From: Ceraceosorus guamensis
Lineage: Eukaryota; Basidiomycota; Exobasidiomycetes; Ceraceosorales; Ceraceosoraceae
Length of the DNA stretch: 36,364 bases
Assembly: GCF_003144195.1 (NCBI RefSeq)
Contig: NW_020290130.1
Coordinates: 1-36,364, forward strand
Direction: 5' to 3'
The notes below the pieces were generated by a model that had not been told where the DNA came from, made no database searches, and saw nothing but the letters and a program-made list of their open reading frames with translations. Both the position numbers and the translations under genes were made by a program. Below are positions 1 to 9,530 of this stretch, in pieces (position 1 is the first letter of the stretch; every line of letters starts with the position of its first letter).

Positions 1-1
1 G

Positions 2-65
2 ACCCTAATTCCAGACACCCTTGTAACCCTAACCCTAACCCTAACCCTAACCCTAACCCTAACCC
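2..65. repeat. telomeric repeat (CCCTAA)n
   Basis: About seven tandem CCCTAA units run from 24 to 65, after a degenerate first unit and the lead-in CACCCTTGTAA. C-rich repeats on the + strand at the left edge fit a left chromosome end with TTAGGG-type telomeres, which are common in filamentous fungi and basidiomycetes. The first 23 bases are not perfect repeat, so the extreme tip is probably missing or the array is slightly internal. Confidence 0.9.
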
Positions 66-300
66 AATTCAATTCCAGAAAGTCTCATGCCATAGCCTCA
101 TGTTGGTCACTGTAACACAGAACAAACACTTTTCTCAAGGTTGACCAAGTTAGGCACTCTAACCAGACCATCTTGAGGTTAGATGGACCTCACGCCGTCA
201 AATCTCTAGGGTTTTGGGCGCTGCTTCACCAGCTGGCTTCCCTCAGCCCTCTCTTAATGCCTATAACACAAACTCCAAAAACCCTATTGGGCCACCCCTT

Positions 301-334
301 GTAACCCTAACCCTAACCCTAACCCTAACCCTAG
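301..334. repeat. interstitial telomeric repeat block
   Basis: A second run of about five CCCTAA units. It is preceded by CACCCCTTGTAA, almost the same lead-in as the first block (CACCCTTGTAA near 16-26). The shared flank suggests that the lead-in and repeat were duplicated together, or that a telomere was healed onto an older end. The roughly 235 bp between the blocks contain no gene. Confidence 0.85.
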
Positions 335-801
335 GTGTGAAGGGAGTCTGAGGGATCATTTTGGGCTGCGATGAATGCCGATTCCCAAAGCAATGGCAAG
401 AGGCCTTAGCTTGGCCGTTGAGGAGCCACGAGGCGCTGAGAGATGATGTTGCTTTAAAGTATGGTCTGGGTAGTCAGATCACCAAACAGTCGTTGACTCG
501 ACTTGTCACGTGCTGCGCGCGCGCACGCCTGCATATAAACACACCCCTGCATGTAGATAGTCTCATTGTCAACACAACCATCATCGAGTATGTCTCCACG
601 CGTGATAGGTTATGAGCTTCCCCCCAATGGATTCGTAGTCCATCTGGCATTTTGCAGCGCAATGCTGAGCAAGCCCCGCAAGGCAAATTAGCAGCAATCT
701 TTTTTAGTGCGCACGCAGCAGCACACGAGTCCAACGTGCTCAAAGCCTTTTTTGTAGAGGGACATTGCGGTCAGAGCCTTGCACACTCCCAACAAGCCGA
801 C

Positions 802-1728
802 ATGGTTGCGATAGGTCGACAACACACCAGAGATGTGATGGTTGCCTGGGGGGCAGCTAGAGCAGCTCATCAAGATGACCAGGAGATTTGTGCGCAGCTT
901 CTTTTGGAACAAGTGGCCAACAAGAGCGCCACGTTGGAGGAGGTGCGCATTCAGTGGCATGATGATCGTGCAGAGTTGCTCGCCAAACGTGCCAGAGGAA
1001 AGGGGTACAAGCGACGAATTGCGGAGCTGGAGGCGCAAGTAGCCCAGAATGCTATGCTGGATGAGGTGCGCGTACAAGATGGCTGTGACGGTGACGAGCT
1101 GCTTGTCGAGGGGGAGGAGTCCGAGCAGCACATTGAGGCGCAAGAAGCGCAAGCTGCCGATGCGTCAGTTCAGCTGCAAAATGAATGGCAAAAGGAGCTG
1201 CTCGCCGCACAGACCAAGAAAAAGGAATTCCAGCAGCGCATCAAGGCGCTAGAAGCGCAAGTTGCTTGCCCATCAGAGAACGCACCTAGTCAGAGGGAGG
1301 CTGATCTTCAGCGTCAGCTCAGAGAGGAGCGGACAAGGTGTGAAGAACTTGAAGAAGCGCTCGATGACTTGTTCCTGGAGAAACTAGATCAAGAAGCTGA
1401 TGAGCTGGATGAGGAGACCTACCCAGCCGCTCGTTGCTTCTTCCCAGAGCTGGTGGCCAACACTCCTGCCGATAAGCTGGTCGAGAAGATGTACGACTTG
1501 GAGAATTCTTGGTCTTGGCACCAAAGTGTCCCCAGCAGCATCTTGCAGGGCTCGAGGGTGCAGCAACAGCACTTTATACGTTGGGCTGGCAAGCCAATAG
1601 CTAAGTGGAGCAACAATTTTTGCGCGGGAATAGATCATCTGATCGCTCGACAAAAAGTGGCGCTAGGCCATTCCCTCACATTGGAAGGCGCGAGGAAGAG
1701 CAAAGGCGGCAGGAGGGCAGGGCAATGA
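802..1728 (+). CDS. subtelomeric coiled-coil protein of unknown family
   Basis: Open frame of 308 codons from the first in-frame ATG at 802; the frame is open further upstream to about 652 but without an ATG. The protein is rich in Glu, Gln, Ala and Arg with long heptad-like stretches, so coiled coil is the main visible feature. A short segment with the pattern R-I-x-x-L-E-A-Q-V-A occurs twice, about 73 residues apart, which suggests an internal duplication. A very acidic stretch (around LDQEADELDEE) precedes a C-terminal part with several Trp residues. No signal peptide, membrane segment or catalytic motif is evident. It is the first candidate gene inside the telomere and converges on the next gene with 224 bp between stops. 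Function unknown; an intronless relic of a larger gene is also possible. Confidence 0.5.
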   Translation: MVAIGRQHTRDVMVAWGAARAAHQDDQEICAQLLLEQVANKSATLEEVRIQWHDDRAELLAKRARGKGYKRRIAELEAQVAQNAMLDEVRVQDGCDGDELLVEGEESEQHIEAQEAQAADASVQLQNEWQKELLAAQTKKKEFQQRIKALEAQVACPSENAPSQREADLQRQLREERTRCEELEEALDDLFLEKLDQEADELDEETYPAARCFFPELVANTPADKLVEKMYDLENSWSWHQSVPSSILQGSRVQQQHFIRWAGKPIAKWSNNFCAGIDHLIARQKVALGHSLTLEGARKSKGGRRAGQ

Positions 1729-1729
1729 A

Positions 1730-1952
1730 TCTGCAAAGTGAGCCCAAGTAGAATGCCATGCACGACTTCATCCTGAGTGCAAAGGCTGCGTGCAAAGGCT
1801 GCGTGCAAGCTTTGTGCACGAGGGTTGGGTGGCGTGCGTGCGTGCGTGCGTGCGCGCGTGCAATTGAGCTGTGTTGTGGTGGCCGTGGTTTGAGCACGTG
1901 AGCACGTAGCTCGCTAGCATTTGGAGCAGGACCACGTACGTACCAATGAGGT
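1730..1952. repeat. short tandem repeats between convergent subtelomeric genes
   Basis: The gap between the two stop codons holds a 13-base tandem duplication (AAAGGCTGCGTGC twice, near 1780-1806) and a (TGCG)n run near 1833-1860. No coding signal was seen. Confidence 0.6.
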
Positions 1953-3233
1953 TCAGCTGCTGCTGCGCCTAGTGGTTGGCGTGGGCTTCCAGCTGACTTC
2001 ACCCTTGGTCACTGATGACGCTGGGTCTGCCATGCGTTTTGAGCCCACCTCATCTTTGGTCACCGACGATTCTTGGTCCGCCACGCGTTTTGGGTCCACC
2101 TCATCTTTGGTCACCGACAATGCTGGAGAGGAAATGGCCACCTGCCTCTCCCAGGATTTGGGCCCGTAAGCAAAACTGCCAACATCCCCGCTACCGACAT
2201 CCCCACTGCCTTTGTGTGAGTGCACCGAGCGCGCAGGCACACGCGGTGGAGGCATGTCCTCCTGCGAAGAGGAAGGGGCAAGGGCATGCAACTTTGAAGC
2301 CGGTTTGAGGAGCGGGCTTGGGGTAGAGATGGCCATTTTGAGGCCCTGAAGAGTGCGTTGGCTGGACGGGCGGCTGTTGTCCTGCAGTCGCCTCTTGAAC
2401 GTCCCGAGTCCAGTAAATACCAACTCTTGAAAAGAGTCTTCCACGCAAGCCCTCTTGCCCTCTGGTGCATCCCCATCTGCCTTGCGTTTGGACTGTGGCA
2501 GAGGGTAAGTTACTGGCCCTAGGAGCGCGTCGCATTGACAACTCACATTTGCCTTGTTAAGCACATCCTTGAGCAATTGAACACGCTCCTCCAGCCTCTC
2601 TGTTGCCTCGGACATGCTCTGCATGCCCTGAAGAGTGTTGCAAATGGACTCGTACTGGGCGCGGTGCATCTTGACAAGGAGGTGCTCCTTGTCCACTGGA
2701 GCCGGAGGCAGGTCCAGAATGTCTGCATTTGTGACATCCATTGCTGAAGCAAGCTGCTGGACATTTTCAAAAGCCGCCTGATATGGGGCCAGCTTTTCTG
2801 ACACTACCCTCTCCACCTCTGATGCGAGGGGGTTTGTGTCGGCGGCGGCGGCGGCGGATCTGCAAGGAGGTGGCGCGGTCTGCCATGATGGGACCAATTG
2901 TGCGCCGCTGGTTTGCTGTGAATGCCTGTGGGTGGCGTGTTGCTGTTTGGAGCGCTTGTATGCGCTTGCTATTTGAGGAAGAGCGTAGCGGGGGTGAGGT
3001 GGTAGTACTTGCGTGTCGTGCTTGCAGGTCATGCTTGCGGGTTGTGCGGTGAGGGATGAAAGACGAGAAAAGAAGTGCGCACAAGCAGCACTCACGCACG
3101 CGCGCGTGCGTGCTGCTGTGTATGCGCACGCAGCTCGCGAGCTCCATTGAGAGGGGAAGATTAGGGCGCGACGTCGCTGTGAAGATGCGATTGGCACACA
3201 TAGCAGCAATGACGGCGGCGGGATACGTGTCAT
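1953..3233 (-). CDS. subtelomeric protein of unknown family with coiled coil, nuclear-signal-like patch and C-terminal repeats
   Basis: Open frame of 426 codons from ATG at 3233. The first ~70 residues are Arg/Ala/Ser-rich and may be wrongly included, since later ATGs or an unrecognised intron are possible. Residues about 130-250 look helical and coiled-coil-like (around SEVERVVSEKLAPYQ and ATERLEERVQLLKDVL). A basic patch of the type KRKADGDAPEGKR resembles a bipartite nuclear localisation signal. The C-terminus carries about two and a half copies of a 17-residue unit beginning SVTKDEV, encoded by a 51-bp tandem repeat. A short GSGDV duplication precedes it. No known domain recognised. It converges with the 802-1728 gene. 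Repeat length changes are likely between strains. Confidence 0.5.
   Translation of the reverse strand: MTRIPPPSLLLCVPIASSQRRRALIFPSQWSSRAACAYTAARTRACVSAACAHFFSRLSSLTAQPASMTCKHDTQVLPPHPRYALPQIASAYKRSKQQHATHRHSQQTSGAQLVPSWQTAPPPCRSAAAAADTNPLASEVERVVSEKLAPYQAAFENVQQLASAMDVTNADILDLPPAPVDKEHLLVKMHRAQYESICNTLQGMQSMSEATERLEERVQLLKDVLNKANVSCQCDALLGPVTYPLPQSKRKADGDAPEGKRACVEDSFQELVFTGLGTFKRRLQDNSRPSSQRTLQGLKMAISTPSPLLKPASKLHALAPSSSQEDMPPPRVPARSVHSHKGSGDVGSGDVGSFAYGPKSWERQVAISSPALSVTKDEVDPKRVADQESSVTKDEVGSKRMADPASSVTKGEVSWKPTPTTRRSSS
1999..2125. repeat. 51-bp coding minisatellite
   Basis: Units start at 1999, 2050 and 2101, exactly 51 bp apart, each beginning TCAxxxTTGGTCAC. The third is partial. The period is a multiple of three, so it adds 17-residue blocks to the minus-strand protein without shifting frame. 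Confidence 0.85.
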
Positions 3234-3736
3234 AGATCGGGACTTGTCAACGCCGCATCAATGCACCTGCTTGACGGTAATGTCAGGCGTGCCTTGTATG
3301 GCGAGTCAAAGAGTTGAAAGGATGGCAAAACAGATTGGGTGTTGGTAGGCAGCGTGTAAAGTGCCGCCTATCTTGTCACTGGGCTCAGATCATGCGTGGA
3401 AAGGTTATGCCCAAGCATGCACGCGAGCACACACACACACCCACGCACACCCACGCACACACACGGCAGCTTGTCAAACGAGCATTCTATTTGTTGTCTG
3501 TCTCTGTGGTGGAAACAAGTGTGAGCGCTTGCTCAACGTTGCCAGGCGCGAGCGACTCACCTGGATCCCGCGACGGCAATGTGCCCAGCTTGTTCTGCGT
3601 GAGGGGCTGCCAACGTCAGTGCCGGCGTTCCATAGTCAAGGAGCGAGCAAGACTCACAATGGAAGCACTGATGTGCAAGGCAATCCATGCAGCGCTTGTT
3701 TGCGCGGTTGCGCAATGCAAGCAGGATCTCGTCTGC

Positions 3737-4262
3737 TCAAAAGAGGTCCCTGTCTGAGGGGCTCTCCTTCTTGAGCGCTTTTACCGCCCACTGGGCATTG
3801 GCAGCCATGCTCTCTTTGTTGATCTTGTATTGGGTAAGAGAGGGAGAATGTGAGTGAATGCTCTTGAGGATGCGTGTGCCCTCGGAGATGACAGCATGGT
3901 CTCAAGGGTGCATGTATGCAGTGCGTGTATGCTAGCATGCTCTCAAGGGTGCAAGCATCACTCACGCTTCCAGGACGCAAGTTGCCAGAGACAGGTGCCA
4001 AGGGGCGGCGGATTGGAGGTGCTTTGCTGCTCTTGGAGGCATAAGAGGCAGACAAGGCTTGTCTGGGTGGGCTGGGTTGCGGGGCCTGCTTTCTCTTGTC
4101 CCTGAGCACCAGCTACTCCTCGGCCTTGCGCTTTGGCATGTTGTGTGTGTGTGTTGTGTGTTTGCGTGCGTGCGTGCGTGCGTGTGTGTGTGTGTTGACA
4201 AGAGGGTGCGTGGCGGTGGTGATGATGAGAGGGATCGCGGATGGCGAGCCGCTCACCGCTTC
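3737..4262 (-). CDS. possible small spliced gene, unknown product
   Basis: Tentative model. The best-supported part is a basic exon (… to 3966, ending SGNLRPGS), a GTGAGT donor at 3965, and a final exon 3823-3737 of 29 codons (starting INKESMAANAQW, ending SPSDRDLF) in matching phase 0. The implied intron of 142 bp ends in AAG rather than CAG and contains three imperfect copies of a motif like CATGGTCTCAAGGGTGCA. Upstream, a GTGAGC donor near 4247 and an acceptor near 4102 would join a Lys/Arg-rich start to DKRKQAP and skip a (CA)n/(TGCG)n microsatellite. No start codon could be fixed. The predicted peptide is basic and matches no family I know. It may be a real short subtelomeric gene or a decayed one. 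Confidence 0.25.
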
Positions 4263-4301
4263 TCCTTGGGGTGATGCGCTCGTCTGCTCCCTCGCTTGCC
4301 A

Positions 4302-5400
4302 TTACACTAGACCTAAATCGCTTGCTCCGTCTCCCTCGCTCTCTACATTGACTCCGCTCGCAAGCTTGGCCACGAGCGTCACTGGGCCAATGCTCCCGGT
4401 CTCCTGACGCTCAAGAACAACACGATGAAGTCCAGCAGCTTGCCCCGCATCTTGCCACCCATGTCCAATTACCTCTGCGCATGATCTTGGCACTTGATGA
4501 TTCTGCCAGCTGTCCTGGCAGTAGCTCTAGGTACTTGACATCTTTGGTCGGGATTCCTGGGTAAACGTTTCGCGTAGCCTCAAAGTGGATGATGACCTGG
4601 TTCTTGGCGCAGGCAAGAGAAGAAAGCGGTCGAAAGACTGTAGCTGGTGCTGTGCGCAACGGTACTAACATCGGTGGTGCTTGCAATTGGCACTTCTTAT
4701 CATCAGGGGTGCGTGAAACGAATCCCTGTTTCAGTAGGATGCTTGTTGGAGCAATGGTGGAGCCATAGAGCGCTTGCATGCAGTGGTCGTTCGTACATCA
4801 CTGAGCTCACAACTGTTGAAATATGTAGCATTGCTGCATGCTTGCCATCAGCACTTGCAGCTCGCGAGTGTACGCGACCGCTTTGCCTTGCTGGATTGTC
4901 AACGTGATGTGCTGAGCATTGCAACTATCTCTGCACCCTAGTCTGAAAGTAATGATTGCGTGCAAGTGCTGGAAGCACGTCAGATTGCGCATGAGTAGGA
5001 AGTTGCAGGTCACAAACATGCCCGCGCCCCCCTTCTATCTTCCCCTCTTGTCCCAAACAGAAGCCAGGTTTCTGTCTGCAATGCTATAGCCATCAAATGA
5101 TGAAAGCAGGCAAGTACTCTCGGCTAATGGAAGGCTCTTCAGGGAGCAAAGCCCCCCACAGGCACTCATGTCGGCTAAGAGCGGCTGAAACACCACAAAA
5201 TGCACCTGGCTTGTCTTAAACAAAGGGCTGGAACATGCAGGCCCACTCTGACGTTGGACAATGACGACATAGAGCACATTCACAATTGCAGCAATCAAAG
5301 AGGAGCTGCGCAAGAAGGGAGGGAGTGTGTGTGCAGCATGATGCAGCACTAAGCGCTTTGAATCACTCCTTTGCTCTGCTGCTGACACCCACGCAGCGTT
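4302..5400 (-). other. possible exons of an unrecognised minus-strand gene
   Basis: Several minus-strand frames here read more like protein than their neighbours: 5388-5035 (hydrophobic stretch around LIAAIVNVLYVVIV), 5019-4807, 4779-4411 (around HFEATRNVYPG and VKYLELLPGQLAES) and 4493-4302 (around GPVTLVAKLASGVNVES). I could not join them with credible splice sites, and the last two overlap in different frames. They may be exons of one gene, pieces of a decayed gene, or chance. Confidence 0.2.
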
Positions 5401-8400
5401 GCAAGCCCCACTTGTCCTTATGAAGTTTTCTGAAGTTTCCGCGGCTTAGCGCAGTGTCTCGAATCACTGCAATGTCTGGTGTGAGAGGAGCAGAACGGCT
5501 TTGTAACGTGCGATGCGAGATTCATACCGTTAGTCCTGACGCGCGGACACTGTCTGCAAAAAGCCAAAACCGCTTGACCAGTTCAGTCGCTTGACCATCT
5601 CGAGACGGGGTACATATGCGACCATTGTGATGATCGTGTTTTGTTGTCAGAGAGCGTTTGATGGAGGCCCTCTTGTGGGACGTTGACTTCGGGCTCCCGA
5701 CTAGGGACATTTGAAGCGCCCGCAATGGTGATGAATAGCAGTCCAGTGTGACGTGTGTGGTGCTTAAATACGCTCCATAATTCCTCTTCCTCGTCCTGTT
5801 GGTTAAGGGCAGGAACAGATCTGCAACTTCCCTACAAATTTTTCTCAGCAAAAGGTGCTGGGGAGTCTCAGAGCTGAGCCTAGCTTGACTAATAACGAGG
5901 TGTTGCAAACAACAGCAAGATGCTGGCTGTGTGAAATTTTGGTACTAGGAAAGGAGCGTTACTTCTACATACCATAGTACAGTCCTCTCTTCCTGCGCTA
6001 CACTCACAGAGGCGAGCGAGTGGCGATGTTTCTTCTTGTTCCTGTCTTACAGCAATCAGTCGTCCTGCGCTTGCATCACACTTTTTCTCATCTACTCTTC
6101 GACGGGTCTGTTTGGATTTCCTTACGCGTTCAAGAACGTTTACTGTATCAGAGACAAAATCGACCAACGTGGACCAACTGCAGGCAGGTCATGCGAGCCT
6201 TCGAAGCTCGACGGTTCTTATGCCAGTGCAGGCGATGTTCCGAAACTGACCAGGAATGCTCTCGGCGCCGCGACACCCGAGAATCAAGCAGACTCAGCTG
6301 GGATCATTCAACCAGAATTTCAAAGAGTGGTTGTCCTCTGACAGCCAAGACAACGATGCACAGAATATTGAGCGGAGGTCTGCTGATGTGTTGATTAGCC
6401 CAGGCATCTTAATCCCCAAACATCTTTGTGACGGTCTTTTCTTCGACGGCCAGTTGGAAACACTGGTATTGAAAAAGAGGTCACTGGCAGCATTCGTATG
6501 GCAACTCACTAACGTCGCTTTTTTCTGCGGCCTGGAAAGCCTGCCAAGCGGCCACAGAGCTTGCTAGCCCAGCTTGGTCTGCTCATTAGCCAAGCAACAA
6601 GACTTGAAGCACCGCAATTCGTTCACAAATCCGTTCAAAGCCTAGGAACATACAATTTGCGCGTCATTGTCGCGCCCTGCTTTCTTGGTCGAGTGACTTT
6701 CGGCACTTCATGAACAAAGTGCAGAATCCTGTCCCAAATGGTCTCGAAAAACTGCCGTCATGGCATCATTTTCTGTTGAAAGCATCGAAGACACGCTTCT
6801 AGAATATCGGATTATGCATCGACTGCCCGAAATATCTTCACCTTGGCTTAGCCGAGAATTTTATTCTTGCACATTCTCTCAGTCTCCGTCTTATGACAAT
6901 ATAAGTTGAGTTCTTTGCCGTTACGGGGTTTCGGCGTTACTGCGCAGATTAAAGTCTGTTTAATCTTCCTCAACCTCCTTTGAACCTCTTTTGAGAAACC
7001 GCATGGGTAGCTCGCAGCTGATTCCGGCTCACTACGAAATCGCCACGTCATGAAAAGCTACGAGAAGATTTTACCGCGACACATTCATCACGACCGTAAC
7101 AAGCACAGGCCCAATCTTGTAGAGATATTCGAATGCAATGATACTGATGCAGCTCACAGCCCCTAAAATAATTGTTAGCACAATTTTTCTCGGCTGCTCT
7201 TAGCTTGATACTGGGACCTGCTAAAGTTTTGTCCGAAGTGAGCAAGCCATCATCGCACTGTATCGTTTTTGTTGCTTGTGCTTGTAGAAGTGGGTTGAAG
7301 TTGGGCTGTCAATCATAGCGTGCTTCAAGAATAGACCGACTCTTTCCCATCCTCGCAGAAAATGAGTGCCCGCACATTCCTCTCGGCGCGGTGACCGGGA
7401 TCCCTGCATTGAAGAATCTGTCCAGAAAGAACCCATTTGCATCAGACTCATTGCGTCGTCGCCAGAACAATTTTTCCTGATGCAAGGTCTTTGATTCTGC
7501 ACGAGTGTAACTTCGCTTCGTACAAATGCCCTGCACCACGTCCACTGGCGGCCACAGAGCCGCACCGAAAAGTTTCCCAATCAGCCAAACTAACAAACGC
7601 AGACAAGAGGTCCGCAACTTTGCAACGCGTGATTTCTAACACTCACCTGCCACCCGGCAGCATCAGGTTGTAACGATCCGAAATTGCTTTCAAACCATTC
7701 CGAGTACCACCAATCATTTGGAACGCGCCCGGCTCATGAATAAATTACACTTTTGGGCGTCTAACGTGAAATCGTCGAGTGTTGCCAGGCATACAATAAC
7801 AGAAGAGTCCATTGTCGACTCCACATCTTTTCTGAAACCGTCTGAAAGGAGACCAACGACAGCCACTTTGCCGACAAACTTTCGCTCACTGGGCTTTACC
7901 GCCTCAAAAGAACCATCTTTACGGTACCTAAGCGGATGACCGGCACCTTTGCTTTCGGCACAGAAAGGTTTGAAAGGTTTGGGAGAAATATCTGGCTCAA
8001 CTCTGCCACCTAGACATCCAAAGTGTCCGCCTGCCAATTCGACATCGCAAAGCGTGGTGCCGTCGGGCCCATATCCAGAGAGAGGTGCAGAAGAAAGGGG
8101 CTTCCACTGGCAGCAGCGTGGGCGTCCATGGCGGTCAATATCCCGGCCCAGGGAAGCGCGATGGAGCCACTTGTGGACAATGAGTCAGCTTCTGATCCTC
8201 ACAATAATGTTCAATGTACCTCGAGCGGACTGCTTGCTTGGCGCGCGGAGATTGTGCAGTGGCAACGAATTTTTCAATACGTGCGCTGCTAACCCCCGTC
8301 ATTGTCAACCACAATATGACAATCGCGCTGGTAAAATCTCTCGAGACGTCATTTCCTTCTTCGAGCGTGATACAAGCATTTTAGTGGCGGCAAAGAAAAA

Positions 8401-9530
8401 AATCTATCAGTCTGCGAGCTGGATGCAAAATTCAGAAGGGCAAAGCTTTGCCGCGCTCATGTGGTCCAACAGTCGCATCAGCAAGAATTTGCGCAAAGCA
8501 GTGCGCTCTTTTTGATCAAGAGCGGCGAGAGTTCCGGCAACAAACGCGTCGCGTTGGCTTTTTAAGCTTGTCAGGCCCAGTCGCAGAGCCACTCTCCCAG
8601 AGTTCGAACAGCCCGTGTGCAATTTTCTCAGCGGACTTATGAAAATGCCTGACGCAAAAGCATTTCTTCTCCTTGACGCATCTTTGCCAAAATGCTCTGA
8701 TGACAAATAGTCACGCAGATATGCGAAGAAAAACTACGCGCCGCCTTTCCCAGCTTGGCTCCAGAAAGATGCGTCGGAGAATCAGAGAAAGACGCGTCTT
8801 AACAACTTTGTGATCTTGTTTGAGGCCCTACTGTCGTCCTCGCCCTTCTCGTGTATACACGAACTCTCTGAAACGTCATCCAGTGAAGTCTGTTGGATGT
8901 GAAACGTTGTGCGCTACGTTCAAGCGACTGCATTCAAAGTGGTAGGGTAGTCGTTCACTTGTCATTGCTTGGCGTCGTTCGGAGCCCTTTGCTGGCTTTG
9001 CGCGTGTCTAGCAACGAGCGCGCGAAGAACGCGTTGATGCGCGTCTCAGTAAGGAGCGACGAGAGCAGGCTCAGAGTCGAATTAGGTGCTTGAGATCTCA
9101 GTTGAGTCAACCAATGGACGTACCTGGACATGCACGCCCACGTTGCGCGCACGATTGCTTCGCTGTCACAAGGTTGGCAAATGATGATCTGGCGTCAAAA
9201 TGGGAGAATAGTCGATTTTTTCAGATGGCCGTGGCCAATGCTGTCGTTCCCCAGACGACGTGCTACACCCACGTGGAAGCTGCACAGATTGCTCACGAAC
9301 TTGACAGGCGGATTACAAAAGCTGGATTGCGGGACCGGCACATATTTGCGAACAAAGTCAACGACGGAAGCGCTCGCGGAGCTTGGGAGATATATACAGA
9401 GCACACAAGGAACAAGAGGAAGCGTACAAAAGAGGAGTCTTGTGCGAGGATCTTGGCCAATGAGACGCTGGGATTGGCATCTAGCGTGCTATCAAGGCTC
9501 GCTACAGGCAGGAGCGCCGTGAAGAGGTCT
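5400..9530. other. gene-poor stretch
   Basis: Four kilobases with only short open frames on both strands, none longer than about 200 codons, none with a recognisable motif and none joinable by good splice sites. The sequence looks less GC-rich than the core block to the right and has few simple repeats. It could be decayed sequence separating the subtelomere from the core genes. The 202-codon frame at 9090-9698 runs antisense into the aquaporin last exon and is not convincing. Confidence 0.5.

Noticed and set aside
4134-4200. (TG)n/(TGCG)n tract as a regulatory element
   Set aside because: Simple repeat of a type scattered throughout the window; nothing ties it to a function.
7714-8037. Minus-strand frame with spaced Cys/Gly/His vaguely like a retroelement zinc knuckle
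   Set aside because: The spacing does not fit a CCHC knuckle and no other element part was found nearby, so no fossil is claimed.
7949-8515. 188-codon plus-strand frame in the gene-poor stretch
   Set aside because: Biased composition, no motif, overlapped by equally plausible frames on both strands.
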